Translations under genes and position numbers: made by a program
The notes under the pieces: generated by a model
Seen by the model: the letters and a program-made list of their open reading frames with translations, nothing else
Told to the model about the DNA's origin: nothing
Database searches by the model: none
DNA from: Symbiodinium natans
Taxonomy: Eukaryota > Sar > Dinophyceae > Suessiales > Symbiodiniaceae
DNA length: 64,000 nt
Assembly (NCBI GenBank): GCA_905221605.1
Contig: CAJNDS010000643.1
Location: forward strand, 1-64,000
Reading direction: 5' to 3'
In this document: positions 39,117 to 50,487 of the stretch, in pieces
How positions within the stretch are numbered: the stretch's first letter is position 1
Layout: every line of letters begins with the position of its first letter

Positions 39117-39293
39117 TTAGCGTTCACTCGCGCTTCGGACTCTACCTTTTCTGCCACAGCTCAAGGGCCCTTCGAGAGGTAACAGCAACAGCAAACAGAA
39201 TGTACAACATGCAAACTGCTGCTGCTCTCAGAACTACACATGAAAAAGGCACGCACTCAAGCTATACATGCAAGAATCGAGGTGATATTCACA
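39117..39293 (-). repeat. 5' LTR
   Basis: 177 bp, identical by eye to the 3' LTR. The leader from LTR to ATG is 183 bases. The promoter is expected here, but no clear TATA box was seen. Confidence 0.95.
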
Positions 39294-39298
39294 CAACT

Positions 39299-40469
39299 TG
39301 GAGCCTTGAAAGCAGGCTACGCAGCAGGACATGCACGACGTGACCATGGCTATTGAACAAGAACATCATCGTTTGCGGTGCCGCAATTCGCTTGTGCTTA
39401 TGCCGCTTGTCGCCGTGCATTCTTTCTTTTTCAATCCTTGCTGTTGCTATTTAAACAACATTCTTTTCTGTGACATGTTGCGAACATGGAGATGTGCATG
39501 GCTTGTTGTGGGCACTTAGCTTGCATATGTCGGTCAGAGGTGCAACGGCGCCCTGCAAACGGCATGTGCAACCGTTGTGCACTGTACGTCCTGCTGTTGT
39601 TTTGGACCCTCGGCGTAGCAGAAGACGAAACACGGTCTTATTCAGCCTTGTCTCGCGGCGGGTGCCCCCCAACCCCCTCGCTATAGATGGGGAGGAAAGG
39701 GCTAAGCAATGCGATAGAAGACTCCGTCCCGCGATGGCATTGACTCTTTGCCTTGGTAAGATTCGCAGCGTGACACATTTTCAGAGAGGTGCAACCCGAG
39801 TCCGCGGGCAATGTTTTGAATCCAGCGGTGTAATTGTAAACGCTTGCGCATGCCGCCTCGGCAGCCGGGCCGGCCCCAGGACAGGAAAGGAGGAAAGAGG
39901 GTTTCTCCAAAAAACGGGGAGGAAGGGTTCAGGTCCGGGGGAGGTTAAAGCGGTTAAGGGCGTCTAAGGTCCAGGGTTTGCAGCTCCTCCAAGCGAGGGG
40001 GGGGGGGTCCCACAGGGCGAGGGGGTTCAGGGGTTGCGGTTCGTCTTCCTCGGTTTCGTGCCCGATGTTTCGCGCTCAAGGTCTAGGAGAGCTTTGGGAT
40101 TCTCGGCAGAGGCGAAGAGCTCCAAATGCGAGTGATTCCCACAGAGCTCAACTTCCAAGAATCTTTCGGTGCTGCTCACGATACTCACCGGATCAGGTGA
40201 AGCTCTGAGTAGGGATAAGCAGAGGATAAGAGCTTTACAGGATAAGAACCTTCACAAACGCCAAAGCGTTGGACTGTACAAGGTGCAGCATGGACTGCAT
40301 AAGAACACCCAAGCGCATCGCCAGTGCCTGTAGCCCGGGATCGGGTGCATCTGTGCTGTTTAATGGCACGGCCCTCATCGTACTCATAACCGTCATGGCA
40401 GATCGCCCATCGTCAAAGGCCGTGAACGACTCGGACAAATCAAAAGCAAAAGGCTCCACAATCTGGATA
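39299..40469. other. No gene seen
   Basis: This is the pre-insertion 5' flank of the channel gene on the minus strand. G runs occur near 39998-40008. No coding frame with recognisable sense is present, although the end of the amidase gene may extend slightly below 40470. Confidence 0.5.
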
Positions 40470-41094
40470 TCATGGGAAGAGATTCCCAGGGCCTCTGACC
40501 AATGCAGGCTCCACGCGGGCGAGGTCCGGGTCCACCTCCACCATCGCCCGCACAACGGTCTGCACAGTCTTGAGGAAAGGAACGTCTACCGACTTCAAAA
40601 GCTCTTGGTCGTAGGAGTAGGCAAGCCCCTTCGAGTTCGGGGGGCCGGCTCGACCCAACAGCTGCAAGCCCACTGGCTTTCCCGCTGGGTCCAAGCCCAC
40701 CGGGACCATCATCTTCGGCAGCGGTATGTGCTTCATGGACAAGGTATGCATGAAGATCAGGTCGATGGAAGAGAACTCAGCGTGCGATGCAACCTCACCA
40801 CTGATCATGTCTTTCACCTGGTGTTCACAGTTGGAGGATGCCATGCAGTCATACGTGGCAGTGTGGAGCAAGCCTGGGATGAGAATCACATCAAGGCGGG
40901 CCTCATCAAAAAGCCGATTCCAGGCATCGAGCCCCTCCCGGCGCAGCTCTTGCAGAATGAAGCTGAGCTTTGCTTCGCTGACATTCGTCGAGAACTTCAC
41001 CATGTGGGAAAAGGGCGTATGTCCTGCTCCGGCGTTCTGCACATCTGCAATCACATCCGCGATGCCTGCTCCAGCGCCCAAGTATTCGTGAATC
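40470..41094 (-). CDS. Amidase-signature enzyme, C-terminal exon
   Basis: Acceptor GCCTAG|GATTC at 41094/41095. It encodes HEYLGAG… then the C-terminal amidase segments DVILIPG and LPKMMVPVGLDPAGKPVGLQLLG, followed by a helix ending at TGA near 40470. The split codon (AT plus G) keeps the frame with the first exon across a 944-base intron (41095-42038). The last 20 residues are not conserved in any family I know. Confidence 0.75.
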
Positions 41095-42038
41095 CTAGGC
41101 TGATCTCAGAATGGGTCAAGTCTTGAATGCAAAGCTGTAGTGGTGCACAGACCTCAAACCGCAAAACTGAAGTACAAAAACCGGCAAAACATTCACATGC
41201 GTCTGAGGAGCCACTGAGCTACCTGACCCATGAAAGTTGAAAAAACATGGCGGTATGGGCTCACCACCTGGGTGCAAGCATCAGGCTTTGGGCTTGAGGG
41301 CTTTGGGTTCATGCGGAGTATGCTTGTCGGGAGCGAGGAACTGGATAGGTTGAGTTTGCGGGTTAGGGGTGATCTGGAAGAAATTTCTGCAACCTGAAGG
41401 ACTGACCTCCAGTTCCAAATCCGCGAGCGCTTGCACTTTGGAGTTCTGAGAGCGAAATAGATGGCTGTGACTCCACGAAGTCCCGGTGGGTGCACTCCGA
41501 AGCATGCTCCGGGAAGCTGCCAACTCACGCTTTCGCCCAGGTCCGGCGCGCATTCCGTACTGGAAAACGGTTCCGTGGGTTGCTGCTGAGAGTTGCAGCG
41601 TTGTGTGTCGGGAAATCAAGGCACCGGGGCGCACTTGGGTGTGTTGTTCGGTTCCTAACAAAATCTTGTGACACATTGCCCTGAGATTGGAGATCCTCTT
41701 GAAGTCCAAAACCCTAAGAACCCCAATACTCAACACCTAGCAACCCCAAGCGAATAATTCGACCTCAACACGTGTAGCAAACGTTTCCGGCATCGCTTCA
41801 CCCTTTGCGCTTCTTGTAGGTTTTTCAGTGCAGCACGTCGTGACATGCAGCGCACCCCCCCCCTGCATCTTCACATGCCTCGAGGTTTCCGGGTCCGTTC
41901 AACCTTCCCCCGGTTCAGCCGACACCGGTCGTGAAAACCTGTATTCCGCGGTGGCAGAGTAAAACCCTCTGTTTGCACGAAGACACTAGAGCTGCGAAAT
42001 CTGCTGAGTGAGAAGTAGTCACACAAAAAAAGGTATAC
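41095..42038 (-). other. Intron of the amidase gene
   Basis: Donor AT|GTATACC, acceptor CTAG|G. No embedded gene seen; a C run lies at 41854-41861. Confidence 0.6.
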
Positions 42039-43297
42039 ATGCAATGACAAGTTGCTTCGTCCCCCATCTTCGTCTGGAAGAAGGCCTTGGCAAGCACATT
42101 CTGCCCGTCCTCCGAAGGCCACTCCTCCTCAACGAGCGTGGCACCAGCTCGGCGTAGTGCTGACTTGGCAGCCTCATACTTGGCCATGACCTGCTTCGAT
42201 GGCATGAAGGCCTTCGGGTACTACGCATAGCTGAAGGGATTGTCTCCATCAGCTGGCACGTAGGCCTCCACGAAGGGATATCGAGGAACACCGATCCGCA
42301 GGTCGGCAACTTGCTTGGCCGGGACTGTGGTGTGGTCATAGTCGCTCAGGGCTGAGTCGACGAGGAGGATGTCCTCCATGCTCCGGGCGTTAAGCCCAAG
42401 CTGGTCCAGGATCAGAGACATCCCTGGATTCCCGGTGTTTGAATAATGGCCGCGAGTGGGATCGTAGCCAAAGTTGCCGTTGGAGAACGCAGGGGAACGG
42501 GTGGATCCACCGGTGTCCTCGGTGACAGCTATAGGTGCAAGACGGGCTGCCACTGCCGAACCGGCCCCGCCACTTGATCCGCCACTGGTGAGCAAACGGC
42601 CATGGGGGTTCATGGTGCAACCGTCCGCGTAGTTACATGTGACCAAGGAAGCAGCAAACTCTGGCACGTTCGTTTTCCCGAAGACAATGCCGTGCTTCGA
42701 CAGAACAATCTTAACGAAGTCTGCATCATCTTTGGCACGCATGTCATGAAATATCCCAACTCCCGCAGATGATACGAAGTCTTTTGTCGCCATCGTGCCT
42801 TTCATAGGAATTGGTAGCCCATAGAGCGGAGATATGGCATCCACACCAAGAGTTTGGGCTTTGACGTCAAGGTCCTTGGCGGCTCCTATTACCCTCTCGG
42901 TCCATGCAGGATCATTGTCCCAGTTCATGAACTGGTTCATGTCCTTGTAGTGGCGTGTCCTTTTGATCAAAGAGGAAACGTACTCCTCACAAGTCACCTG
43001 CTTGTTCCGACGGGCGGCAACGTACTCAGTGGCGGACCACCGGGCAAGCTCCCGGTCTCGTTGGCTCATGTCCGGCGGGGGCGACAGCGAGGGTAGCTCT
43101 CTCCGAAACCAGTTTGCCGTCTCGTTCTGGCTGAGTCCCAGGGGAGGAAAGCTAGGATTCCAACGAGTTCCGGGCGCGCAGGTCTCTGATGTTCCCAGGG
43201 CATTGGCCACAAGAAGTGCGAGAAAGCTTCCAAAGATCATAACGCAAAGCTGGCGACAAAGCAAAAGCGTTCGGGCGGAAATGCTGAGGCAAAGCAT
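42039..43297 (-). CDS. Secreted amidase-signature enzyme, N-terminal exon (in-frame TAG)
   Basis: The ATG is at 43295-43297; a second Met begins MIFGSFLALLVANALG, a clear signal peptide. The amidase-signature triad is visible: Lys in LPIPMKGT (about 42801), the Ser of SGGSSGG (about 42580), and the nucleophile in TEDTGGSTRSP (about 42512). These enzymes hydrolyse amide bonds by a Ser-cisSer-Lys mechanism. A TAG at 42221-42223 interrupts the frame, yet the same frame continues with good sense (MPSKQVMAKYEAAKSALRRA) to the intron donor at 42039. So this is either a recent nonsense mutation, an assembly error or a recoded stop. Confidence 0.8.
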
Positions 43298-43959
43298 GAA
43301 AAAGGCGATCAAAGCAAGGTTCGGCCTCTGTTTGGGTTAGTTCTGGTTATTTCGTTGCCCAAGCCCCGAAATGCTCACCAGTGCTAAGATGCTGGTGATG
43401 CTGGTAATAAATACGGCACCATGATCACAAAACATGCTCTGAGGGCATGAATACTGAGTGCTCGTGCTCGCGGTGGTGAATTCGAGCAGTTTACCAACAG
43501 CAGACGAGGCTACAGCAGGCACGCAAACCACCAGCGCCCTTCGACGCGAACCTCAAAACGTAATACCAAACTCAACTCAGGTTGCACATGAAAGTGCCCA
43601 AACTTTGTTGCACTACGGGTGTTTTTTGATGGATCATCTCGACCCCCCCAAAAAAACCTTTCAACAGAAATGACACGACTTGCGCAGCATCAACATCACC
43701 ATGCAGCGAACATTGCACCGACCGCCACAGCCTAGCTTCCATTTTCGCCATCTTGGCCAAAGGTCAACAAACAAAATGACCACCGCATCTGGAAACTTGC
43801 AATTTTCTAGTCTAATTCCTGTGAAGAAAGGTGGCCGCGCTTTATGCTGCGGTCAAGGCACCGGGGACACGGCCGCGATCAGCTGGCACACCCACGGACT
43901 ATCTACGAAGCTTTATAGCGATATCATCATGATCAAAAAACGACATGTGCTTGCAGGAC
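43298..43959. other. No gene seen
   Basis: Upstream region of the amidase gene. Contains ACAAACAAAATGACCACC (about 43769), of which a close copy lies at 47752. Confidence 0.5.
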
Positions 43960-44104
43960 GCTTGGCAGACACTCTTGAGATCCTTGCGGCTGCAACCCAT
44001 CGCTGTATCTTGCAGAGTCCAGCGCCCTCGAGTTGAGATCAACACAATCACGCTTTGTTGAGTTCTGCACGACTGCAATGTAGCAACGACAGTATGGCAA
44101 TACT
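43960..44104 (+). repeat. Dispersed direct repeat, copy A
   Basis: About 145 bases closely matching 47235-47380 in the same orientation, sharing ATCCTTGCGGCTGC, CCAGCGC and TTGAGTTCTGCAC. The two copies bracket the gene at 44568-46814. Confidence 0.85.
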
Positions 44105-44266
44105 GGAGGATGATCTCCTGTGGCTTGCGGACCTCATGCGGCAGGACGCTCCTCGGCCTGCCAGACGCGAGCGTACACCAGGGAGGGCAAGAGCTCGCTC
44201 TCCGAGAAGTCGCTGGCAAAGCACAGCGCGACTACCTGAGCAGGCATCCCTGTCAACTTCATGTCC

Positions 44267-44267
<1 letters not shown>

Positions 44268-44304
<37 letters not shown>

Positions 44305-44333
44305 GCAGCAGCAGCAGCAGCAGCAGCAGCAGC
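44268..44333 (+). repeat. CAG trinucleotide microsatellite
   Basis: About 22 CAG units with one CCG interruption. Open in all frames but without coding context. Confidence 0.97.
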
Positions 44334-44567
44334 CCCGCAGTCCACGTCGCAATCATTTTGGCGACGCACTGCCCCCTACGGGGGAGTCGAGAATATGTCT
44401 GAGAATTTCCTGCAGACATAAATGAACTCAATGCTGCTCGATTGGCTAGTGCCGAAGGCAAAACGCAGCTCTGAGATATGCTCTAAGGCCCCAAGCGGGG
44501 AAAAGTGCGGTCAAAGCATTAAACAAATTTAAGCGCTTTGCTGGAGTTCTCAGGGCACACAAGGCGC

Positions 44568-45180
44568 TCAGCGCCAATGGCGGTGGCGAAATCCATGAGG
44601 CCGGGGGAAGCCTGAGCGAGCATAGTACGACGTGTCATCGGCATTCGTAGGGAGAGGCGTCGACGACTTTGAGCGAGCATGGTACGACTTCTTGTTTCCG
44701 TTCATGCAGTCCTCGATGTCCTCACGCATCTGCAGCATTTCCCACTCTGCCTGCGCCGCCTTGAGGTTGGCCTGCTGAGGCGAAATCGCAGAGGGATCGA
44801 TGCCAACTTGGTTAGGCTGCCCTTGGGGGTAGGTGGGCTGCAGAAAGGGCCAGCCAGATCTGCCGGTGAGGCCGCTGGTAAAGCTGCCATTCTGGATCAT
44901 GGTCCGGGTCTCTTCCGGAAGCAAGGCTTCCCAGGCGGGCGACTGCTCTTGGAAGACAAAGAGGACACGGATCTTCTGGCCCGCTTCAATACCCCAGTAG
45001 ATGTTCTGAACAGTCGTCAATGTGGCGCTGGCCCTCACAGGCTCCCCGTTGTCAAAGCTCTCCTGTATCTGGCAAAGTAGCGGGAACAGGCTGCCAGGCT
45101 CGAAGATCTGCCTCGGGGCAGACTCGAAGCCAGGCAAACTCGACTCCTCGGGAATAGTGAAGTTGATGAGCTGTCCTTCT
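44568..45180 (-). CDS. Secreted patatin-like protein, C-terminal part (after frameshift)
   Basis: From about 45180 downward this frame continues the coding sense of the upstream ORF: GQLINFTIPEESSLPGFESA, then IYWGIEAGQKIRVLFVFQEQ and a Gln/Met-rich helix, ending near 44568. The shift is one base, at GAGAAGGACAG (about 45175-45190). No intron signals bracket it, so a 1-base deletion or sequencing error is the likely cause. Confidence 0.6.
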
Positions 45181-46814
45181 CGATGCCCCAGAGTCGAACT
45201 TCGACGGGCGGCCGTTTGAGCCACGCAGCCCATGCACTGAAGTTGGTGATCTTGAGGGACCCGCAGTCCAGGAAGTCAGAGATGAGCGGGATTGGAGTCG
45301 TCTGCACTCGTGCATCCCCACCGTATTGAATCCCGGTCCCCGTCAGACCCATGAAGCACTCGGCTCCGCTTTGAAGGGCGTGGACGATACCGTTGCCGGT
45401 TCGGCCATTTCCGTTGAAGACGTAGTGCGACTTCTCCTGCACATCACCCCTCCCAGGCTCGGCGACTGGCCAATAGACCCTCTGCTGATTCACGGGATAC
45501 GGATCCGATGGGTCACGTGTTTGTCCTGCCGCGGTGAGCAAGCCATCCAGGATGTTAAGGAGCCCAGTGGTTTGATAGACGACGGCCGTGTCATAGTCGT
45601 TCGAGGCTATGGCAACTGCGTCCTGCAACGTGAACAGGGCCGCGTTCCCTGCGTTGCTCTCCGTGAAGTTGCTCTTGGCCTCCGCCGTCTTGCCCTGCTG
45701 CTCCTGGCTCTCCGCCGGAGCCATGGTGGACAAGCAGCCAATGGAGTCCACCACGCCCCCGCCCAACACGACGTCCTCTTCTGGAGCCTCACTCGAGTTG
45801 ATCGGCTGGTAGTCGAAGCTCTTGAAGATCGGGTCGTAGGGGAAGAAGGGAACTCCGCACTGGTCAGGGCTGAGCCAAAAGTTCGGCGTATTGGGTGTCA
45901 AAGGGTACTGACCTGTTGGGGGCCCAAGCGCCCCGGTGATGACGTGGCTCCGCACGCTCGTCCTCTGGATGGTCAGGTTGCCGGACATGTCCAGAGCCGG
46001 GTTCTGGCTCGCCATCCTCTGGAGGTGCGCCTCGTCCAAGGCCCAGACCTGGTTCTGGTTCAGCAGATGCTCTTTGCAACCGGCGGGCAATGGTGGCAAT
46101 TGCAGGGCAGCCATGGCTGTGGCCTCGAAATTTGGGACCACGCTGAATCCTAGCCCAAACAACTTCCCATTGAGGCCGAAGGGGCAAAGGTAGTTCAGAG
46201 CGATGACCGTCTCAAAGAACTCAGCATTCGACACCGCCGGCAAGCCCAAGAGGGGACTTGAAGCCGCCGCAGCATAACCGATGGACGCAGCAACTGGGTA
46301 GGTCATCACCTCGAGAATCTTCCCACTGGGACTTGCGATGTTTGCAAGAGTCAGATCTGCAGGGTTTGTGGGGGGGCCGAGGAGCTCCTCCAACGTGAGG
46401 CCCTTTGCGTAGAGCAGGGGTGCGGTGACAAGCCCAGCGCCTTCAACCATCTGATCGATTTTGTCCAGGAGGCCCATCCGATTCAAGGCACGGAAGTAGC
46501 CAACTTCCCGCGCGGCGCCTGGATTCGCTCCACCTCCCAGGAGGATCGAGGTCTTGATGCCCTTTGATAGCAACGAGTTCTTCTCACAGTCCACTTGAGA
46601 CACTTTGAACACCACAGCACCCCCGCTCTTGCTGTTCTTGTTCTCCGTGCTCTTGCTGTCCGACTTGCCGTGCTCCTTAACGGCCTTAACGGCCTTAACG
46701 TGCAGAAACTGCACCTCGTCACCCTCAGCGCAGGCGTTGCACTGCTGCTGCGGCTCCGCGCCCAAAGCTATGACCGAAAGCGCCAACGACGAGAAAACTC
46801 GTCCAAGCGCCATG
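45180..46814 (-). CDS. Secreted protein with patatin-like N-terminal loop, function unknown
   Basis: The ATG at 46812-46814 opens a signal peptide (MALGRVFSSLALSVIALGAE), then a Lys/Ser-rich linker. ILLGGGANPGAAREVGYFRAL resembles the oxyanion glycine loop of patatin and cPLA2-type acyl hydrolases. The position of the nucleophile motif G-x-S-x-G reads GAGLV, without Ser, so the domain may be inactive or only similar in fold. Later segments are FFPYDPIF, VVLGGGVVDSIG and DYDTAVVYQTTGLLNILDGL. One exon covers the whole ORF. The true C-terminus lies in the next frame (44568-45180). The name is tentative. Confidence 0.6.
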
Positions 46815-46839
46815 GCTCCAAACACAATGACACGTTACA

Positions 46840-47234
46840 CACGTTCGGTTGTCGGTGCTCAAAGCCACGATGCTTTCGGCCAAGCCCACTCTATCTCATT
46901 CTATCTCGCTCCCGCTCTCTCTCTCGATGTCGCTGTCTCTGTCTCTTCCCTTTGCCTACTTTCCGGAATCTTCTGACTTCCATGTGAATCCAAGCGCCAC
47001 TCCGGCAGCATAACGTACGCATAACATTGGCTGATATTGCGGACCAGCTGCCGGTCGAATGGCATGCAAGTACGCCGGGCTCTCGACCACGACGCACCTT
47101 CAAATCTTCATATGTTGAGAAATCTGGCGGTTTCCGACATAGAGCTTCCCTTGCTTGGGGTTCCTAATCGTGATTTTTGTGCTCGCCCCCTTCCCCCTTT
47201 TTCATACAGCTGACATCAGAGAACGCTTGGCGGT
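46840..47234. other. No gene; pyrimidine-rich low complexity
   Basis: 46895-46955 is a CTCTCTCTC-rich stretch in front of the secreted-protein gene. Confidence 0.6.
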
Positions 47235-47380
47235 CGCTTGGCGGACACTTGAGGTCCTTGCGGCTGCGACCCATCGCCGTATCTTGCAGGGTCCAGCGCA
47301 CTCGAGTTGAGAGCAACACAACCATGCTCTTTTGAGTTCTGCACTACTGCAAGCGTAGCAACGACGGTATGGCAATGCTG
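47235..47380 (+). repeat. Dispersed direct repeat, copy B
   Basis: Partner of 43960-44104, about 3.3 kb away, same orientation, perhaps 85-90% alike by eye. Confidence 0.85.
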
Positions 47381-50300
47381 CGTAGCCAGAAGGTTTGGGT
47401 AAGGAAAAGAAAGGACTAGGTACTCATGCATTAACACTCTTTGCAGGAAGCACTCTGAAAAGGAATGAGTCTTTCCGCATTTCCACAAGCTGGTGATGTT
47501 CAGGCCCTACAGCAATGATACACCACAATTCTGCATCAGGCCATCTGTACATTTCAAGGGAGAACCTTAGAACCGCAAACTAGATTCGCACGGAAGGTTT
47601 GCAATCCCTTTTGGGACTTGAGGAGTAAGCTGCAGGTCATCGCATCCATTAAGGCTGTCGGGCACTGACCATGCTGTTTATATCTGTTCATGCATGGAAA
47701 CCCTTCGGCTAGTAGCATGATGTACAAAGCTCAGGCTGTTGCACCGTGCAAACAAACAAAACGACCACCACATCACACTGCTGCCTGCAGATCTGTTGGA
47801 CGCACGCCTACAACTTAAGAAGCCAGGTGCATGCAACAACACCCTCCCCTCCCATCCCCTCGCACTTTCCAGAAGCAAATCTTGAAACACCAAGGAGTAG
47901 CAACTGCCAACCCGCAGTCTGGTAAGATGATTTGAAAAGTAGGCCCGTTTCCCCTTGCATTGCTCTCTTGTTTTGGTCCACGATCCCTGTGTAGCTAACC
48001 CCGGCCGAGAAGTCTTGAGAAGTCTGTGGGTTGGAGCTGCCGATTGCCGTACTCGATTCCGAGCTTGGGATCCGATGATACCATCCACAGGTGACCACAA
48101 CTCCAGAAGCTTAGGTGAAAAAATAAAATAAAACAAACGCGCCTGGAAACTGGTAGAGTCGTCATGAAGCCGGCTGGCAGCCAAGTCTTCCACAGCTCCG
48201 TAGATCTCCGTACCCACCACCTGCCAAGCATCTTCAAGCATTCTCCAGGAAAGCTTGCAGGATGTTTGAAGTTTTTGGCTGCACGGCCAGAAGAATGAAC
48301 CGTGAGGGCAAGGGTCGAAGTGCTCTGGGCTGCGCGACATCATATTTCACTGGCATCTACGGGGATGCTTTGTGCTTGTATTGTATCTGGCCATAAGCAT
48401 TAATTACGGCATGCAAAGACCTTGGCCGAAAGACTCGCTTGTGTGAAAGGTGGCCGCCTGGGCTTGGATGCAGCCACAGTTCTCAGCAAATACGAGACTA
48501 ATACGAGTATGGGTTCTTACGGCCTTGTTCGAAAGTTTTGGACTCGTGGCTAAATGGTATTTGGCTAACACAGTGGCAACTGGCATGCTGACGAAGGACG
48601 CAGAAGCCACCAAGAGACCTACGGGCCGTCCATCGCCCAAGTCCAGCATGTCCAAAGCTGTCGCAACTCCAATGTTGGGAAGGTGCGACGTTCCCCTTCG
48701 AAGCGTACTCGAACTTGCGTTCGGATGTGCCCGCCCGGGATGGGGATGATAGGCGGACCCGGTCTGGCTGCCAACGCAACATCCCAATCCGAGAATCCAA
48801 GTGTGCCGCGATAACGGCAATAAGCTCCGGAAGATCAGAAACCGTCCATCCCCCGACGGCAACCAGTGACAGTGGGATGATGCACAGCAAAATCGCATAA
48901 GCAACATGCTCCCAGCAATATGGCAACTTCCATGGACACGACGGAAGCTTGAAAATCTAAAAGCAAAAGCATATCATACAACATGCCCGATTTGCCACAA
49001 GCATTTTGCCCAATGGGCAGGACAAAGGACAGTTTTAGGGTTTCGATCGAGCACAGGCATCAGTCCGTTCACAATTTATACCACTCGCACATGGAAACGT
49101 GCTCAATTCCGACTATATATATATATATCGGATCAGGCGGAAGTGGTTCATTGTCCCGAAGGATCGCCGAGGCTAGGTTTCGGACTTAGAACTGCCAAAT
49201 CGATCCGGAGCTGAGAGGCCTTGCAACCATCAGCAGTTATCTCGCGCAAAAAAAAAAATCCTTGCAATTGCAAGTGCAACAAAAGCAGGTTTCGGAGGGA
49301 GCCCTTCGGTTCGGCCTTGTTTTTTTTTGTGGACCATTGCCTCTTTACTACATCAGCAGCGCAGTAGGCCGTTCTTGTGCGTCTTAACACTGGAGGTGAA
49401 ACAGTTGCAGGCGCGAAAACCAAAGCAACCCACAGCAACCCGCCAAAACCAAAAGCGCCAAACGTCAAACTGTACAAGCCAGCGAGTGAAAAAGAAGTTG
49501 TGACTACAAAGAAGCAACCGCTAGCGCAGAGGCCCTTATTGCAAGACAACTTTACGCCCGCATGGTAAGACCAACGCAAAAAACCTAAACTCCTCAACGC
49601 GTCCGGAATGACAGTTTCACACAAGCGCCAGAGCCGTAGCAATAGCACTTAGAACTCCATTGTGGTTGGAGTTGCAAGCACACTAAGCACAATGCACAGA
49701 GTGCGAGAAAAGGCGCCCCTTTCTTCCCGACAAGCGGGGCAGACAACCAAAGGGCAGGCCTGGGCGCTGCTTGCAAGAAGCCTTTTGTTACAGCCCCGCG
49801 CGGCCGATTTTTAAGACGGCGCAAGAGCCCCAAAGGCTGCTGGCTGGCACTTGGGCAGTGTGCTTCCCGGTACCGGGAGCCTATCGGCTTGGCGTGCTTG
49901 GCCTGGTGCAGTTTAAGGCCCACAAGGCTGCTTAACGGTCTGCAGCCAACCGCGTGAAAGGCAAGGGGCCTTAGAACTTGGAGCCCCGCGCAGCGGCCGA
50001 TTTTTTAAGAGCACTTTAAGCAGGTCTTGTTTGGGGGCATCATGTGTATACTGTAGGTTTAGAAAGTGATACAAGAGCTTATTGTACTTAATATCCTTAC
50101 CAACTGGTACAAAAATCTTTGCCGGGCGCGGCGTGACAAGTGGCAATGAAAGAAAAGAAAAAGTTTCTTCTTTCTTTAGGCGCGGCGCCAGCCGCGGCGG
50201 CGACCGCCGCGCATGGCGCCGCGCCTTCAAGGAAGAGCTGCGCCGCCAAGAACAACCTGCCACCTCTGGCGCCGCGTCTGTTTAAGCAAGCACCGCCCAC

Positions 50301-50487
50301 AGTGCCATAGCCAGTTCTCTGCGCCTACTCTCTCTAACCTCTAACCCGACTCGAGCACGTTAACAGCAAACGCCCAACCCTACCGCGACCCCCCAGCAAC
50401 AGAAGAGCATGGAACCTTTTTGCGCATTTCTTGCGAAACAGAAACGCTTGAGCTTGTCACTCATCGTCGAACAAGGCCGACTGCAGG
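47381..50487. other. Long stretch without a firm gene
   Basis: On the minus strand near 48770-48926 a hydrophobic frame (AILLCIIPLSLVAVGGWTV) and near 48560-48680 another (GVATALDMLDLG…) are protein-like but unsupported. 49112-49130 is a TA microsatellite. GCCCCGCGC…CGGCCGATTTTT recurs at about 49792 and 49982. 50165-50275 is very GC-rich with many GGCGCC sites. Confidence 0.5.

Larger units (their letters stand above)
28461..39293 (-). mobile_element. Complete Ty1/copia-like LTR retrotransposon, 10,833 bp
   Basis: 177-bp LTRs at 28461-28637 and 39117-39293 look identical base for base. The target duplication CAACT flanks them at 28456-28460 and 39294-39298. In element sense the LTR begins TGTGAATATC and ends CGCTAA, not the usual CA. 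The primer binding site is one base inside the 5' LTR. One ORF spans the interior in the order Gag, protease, integrase, RT, RNase H, which is the copia order. Identical LTRs, an intact ORF and the target duplication indicate a very recent insertion. It is about twice the usual copia length because of accessory modules. Confidence 0.95.

Noticed and set aside
44110-44421. Poly-Gln/Ala/Ser ORFs over 44268-44333
   Set aside because: CAG microsatellite open in all frames; no coding context.
48498-48926. Possible membrane-protein exon (AILLCIIPLSLVAVGGWTV)
   Set aside because: Only one hydrophobic segment, no supporting neighbours, and a competing frame on the same strand; not enough to call a gene.
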